Under the pieces are notes generated by a model. That model was not told the DNA's origin and searched no databases. It worked only from the letters and a program-made list of their open reading frames with translations. 51,479 bases of DNA, taken from GWB2-37-7 sp049684915. GTDB lineage: Bacteria; Bacillota; Clostridia; Lutisporales; Lutisporaceae. Below, piece by piece: positions 51,430 to 51,479 of the stretch (the stretch's first letter is position 1; the number at the start of each line of letters is the position of its first letter). The DNA lies in assembly GCA_049684915.1 (NCBI GenBank), contig JBAVGO010000102.1, forward strand, positions 1-51,479, given 5' to 3'. The translations under genes and the position numbers were made by a program.

Positions 51430-51479
51430 AATATACCTCTCCATTTACTATTAATCTGATTCGTTTAGCTTTATTTAAC

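Noticed and set aside
1..51479. tRNA or rRNA genes
   Set aside because: No cloverleaf with a GTTCRA-type loop or ribosomal RNA segment was found by eye; a tRNA scan would be needed to be certain.

Overview
The window looks like a chromosomal segment of a low-G+C, anaerobic, spore-forming member of the Clostridia (Bacillota). The evidence is the AT-rich sequence from about 7.7 kb onward, strong AGGAGG-type ribosome binding sites with frequent GTG/TTG starts, a guanine riboswitch, a c-di-AMP (ydaO-type) riboswitch, a reverse rubrerythrin with a PerR-like box, a CwlD-type spore-cortex amidase, and a hydrogenase-like membrane complex. The genus cannot be fixed from the sequence alone.

Layout. 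(1) 1-7.7 kb is visibly richer in G+C. It holds an interrupted IS256-family transposase remnant, possible group II intron debris, an XRE-type regulator, and a divergent two-gene unit encoding a small protein and a 1,587-residue S-layer-homology (SLH) surface protein that contains a recent 729-bp internal duplication. (2) 7.8-11.1 kb is guaB-guaA behind a guanine riboswitch. (3) 11.1-13.9 kb holds larE, larB and larC for the nickel-pincer cofactor; larC is split by a -1 frame change at an A10 run. (4) 14.0-20.2 kb is a molybdopterin/tungsten unit, tupB-tupC-moeA-moeA(PBP fusion)-moaA-MOSC, behind a Moco/Tuco-type riboswitch, with mobA, a YfcE-like phosphoesterase and a DUF1189 gene upstream. 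(5) 22.6-24.8 kb has a c-di-AMP riboswitch controlling a peptidoglycan-binding protein, then a rubrerythrin. (6) 24.9-32.0 kb is a six-gene hydrogenase-4-like complex whose catalytic subunit has lost all four NiFe-binding cysteines, so it is an energy-converting hydrogenase-related (Ehr-type) complex rather than a hydrogenase. (7) 32.3-35.7 kb is a heterodimeric ABC exporter. (8) 36.0-40.8 kb is a complete liv branched-chain amino-acid transporter. (9) 40.9-43.6 kb has an ABC-F protein with a degenerate second ATP site and three very small genes, two of them paralogous and unrecognised. (10) 43.6-48.5 kb has a MATE transporter, an acyltransferase, cwlD and an M29 aminopeptidase. (11) 48.6-51.4 kb is a folate operon folE-folP-folB-folK plus a flavodoxin-fold reductase.

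How the genes work together. Metal and cofactor metabolism dominates: tungstate/molybdate uptake, Moco assembly and MGD formation (mobA), and nickel-pincer cofactor formation. These fit an anaerobe using W/Mo oxidoreductases and possibly lactate racemase-like enzymes. The Ehr-like complex would be an Fe-S-containing ion pump with an unknown electron partner. Five RNA or DNA switches are readable: guanine, Moco/Tuco and c-di-AMP riboswitches, a PerR-like box, and a perfect inverted repeat over the liv promoter.

The most unusual items are the ligand-less hydrogenase complex, the larC slippery site, and the small paralogous peptides near 43 kb. No tRNA, rRNA or CRISPR array was seen.
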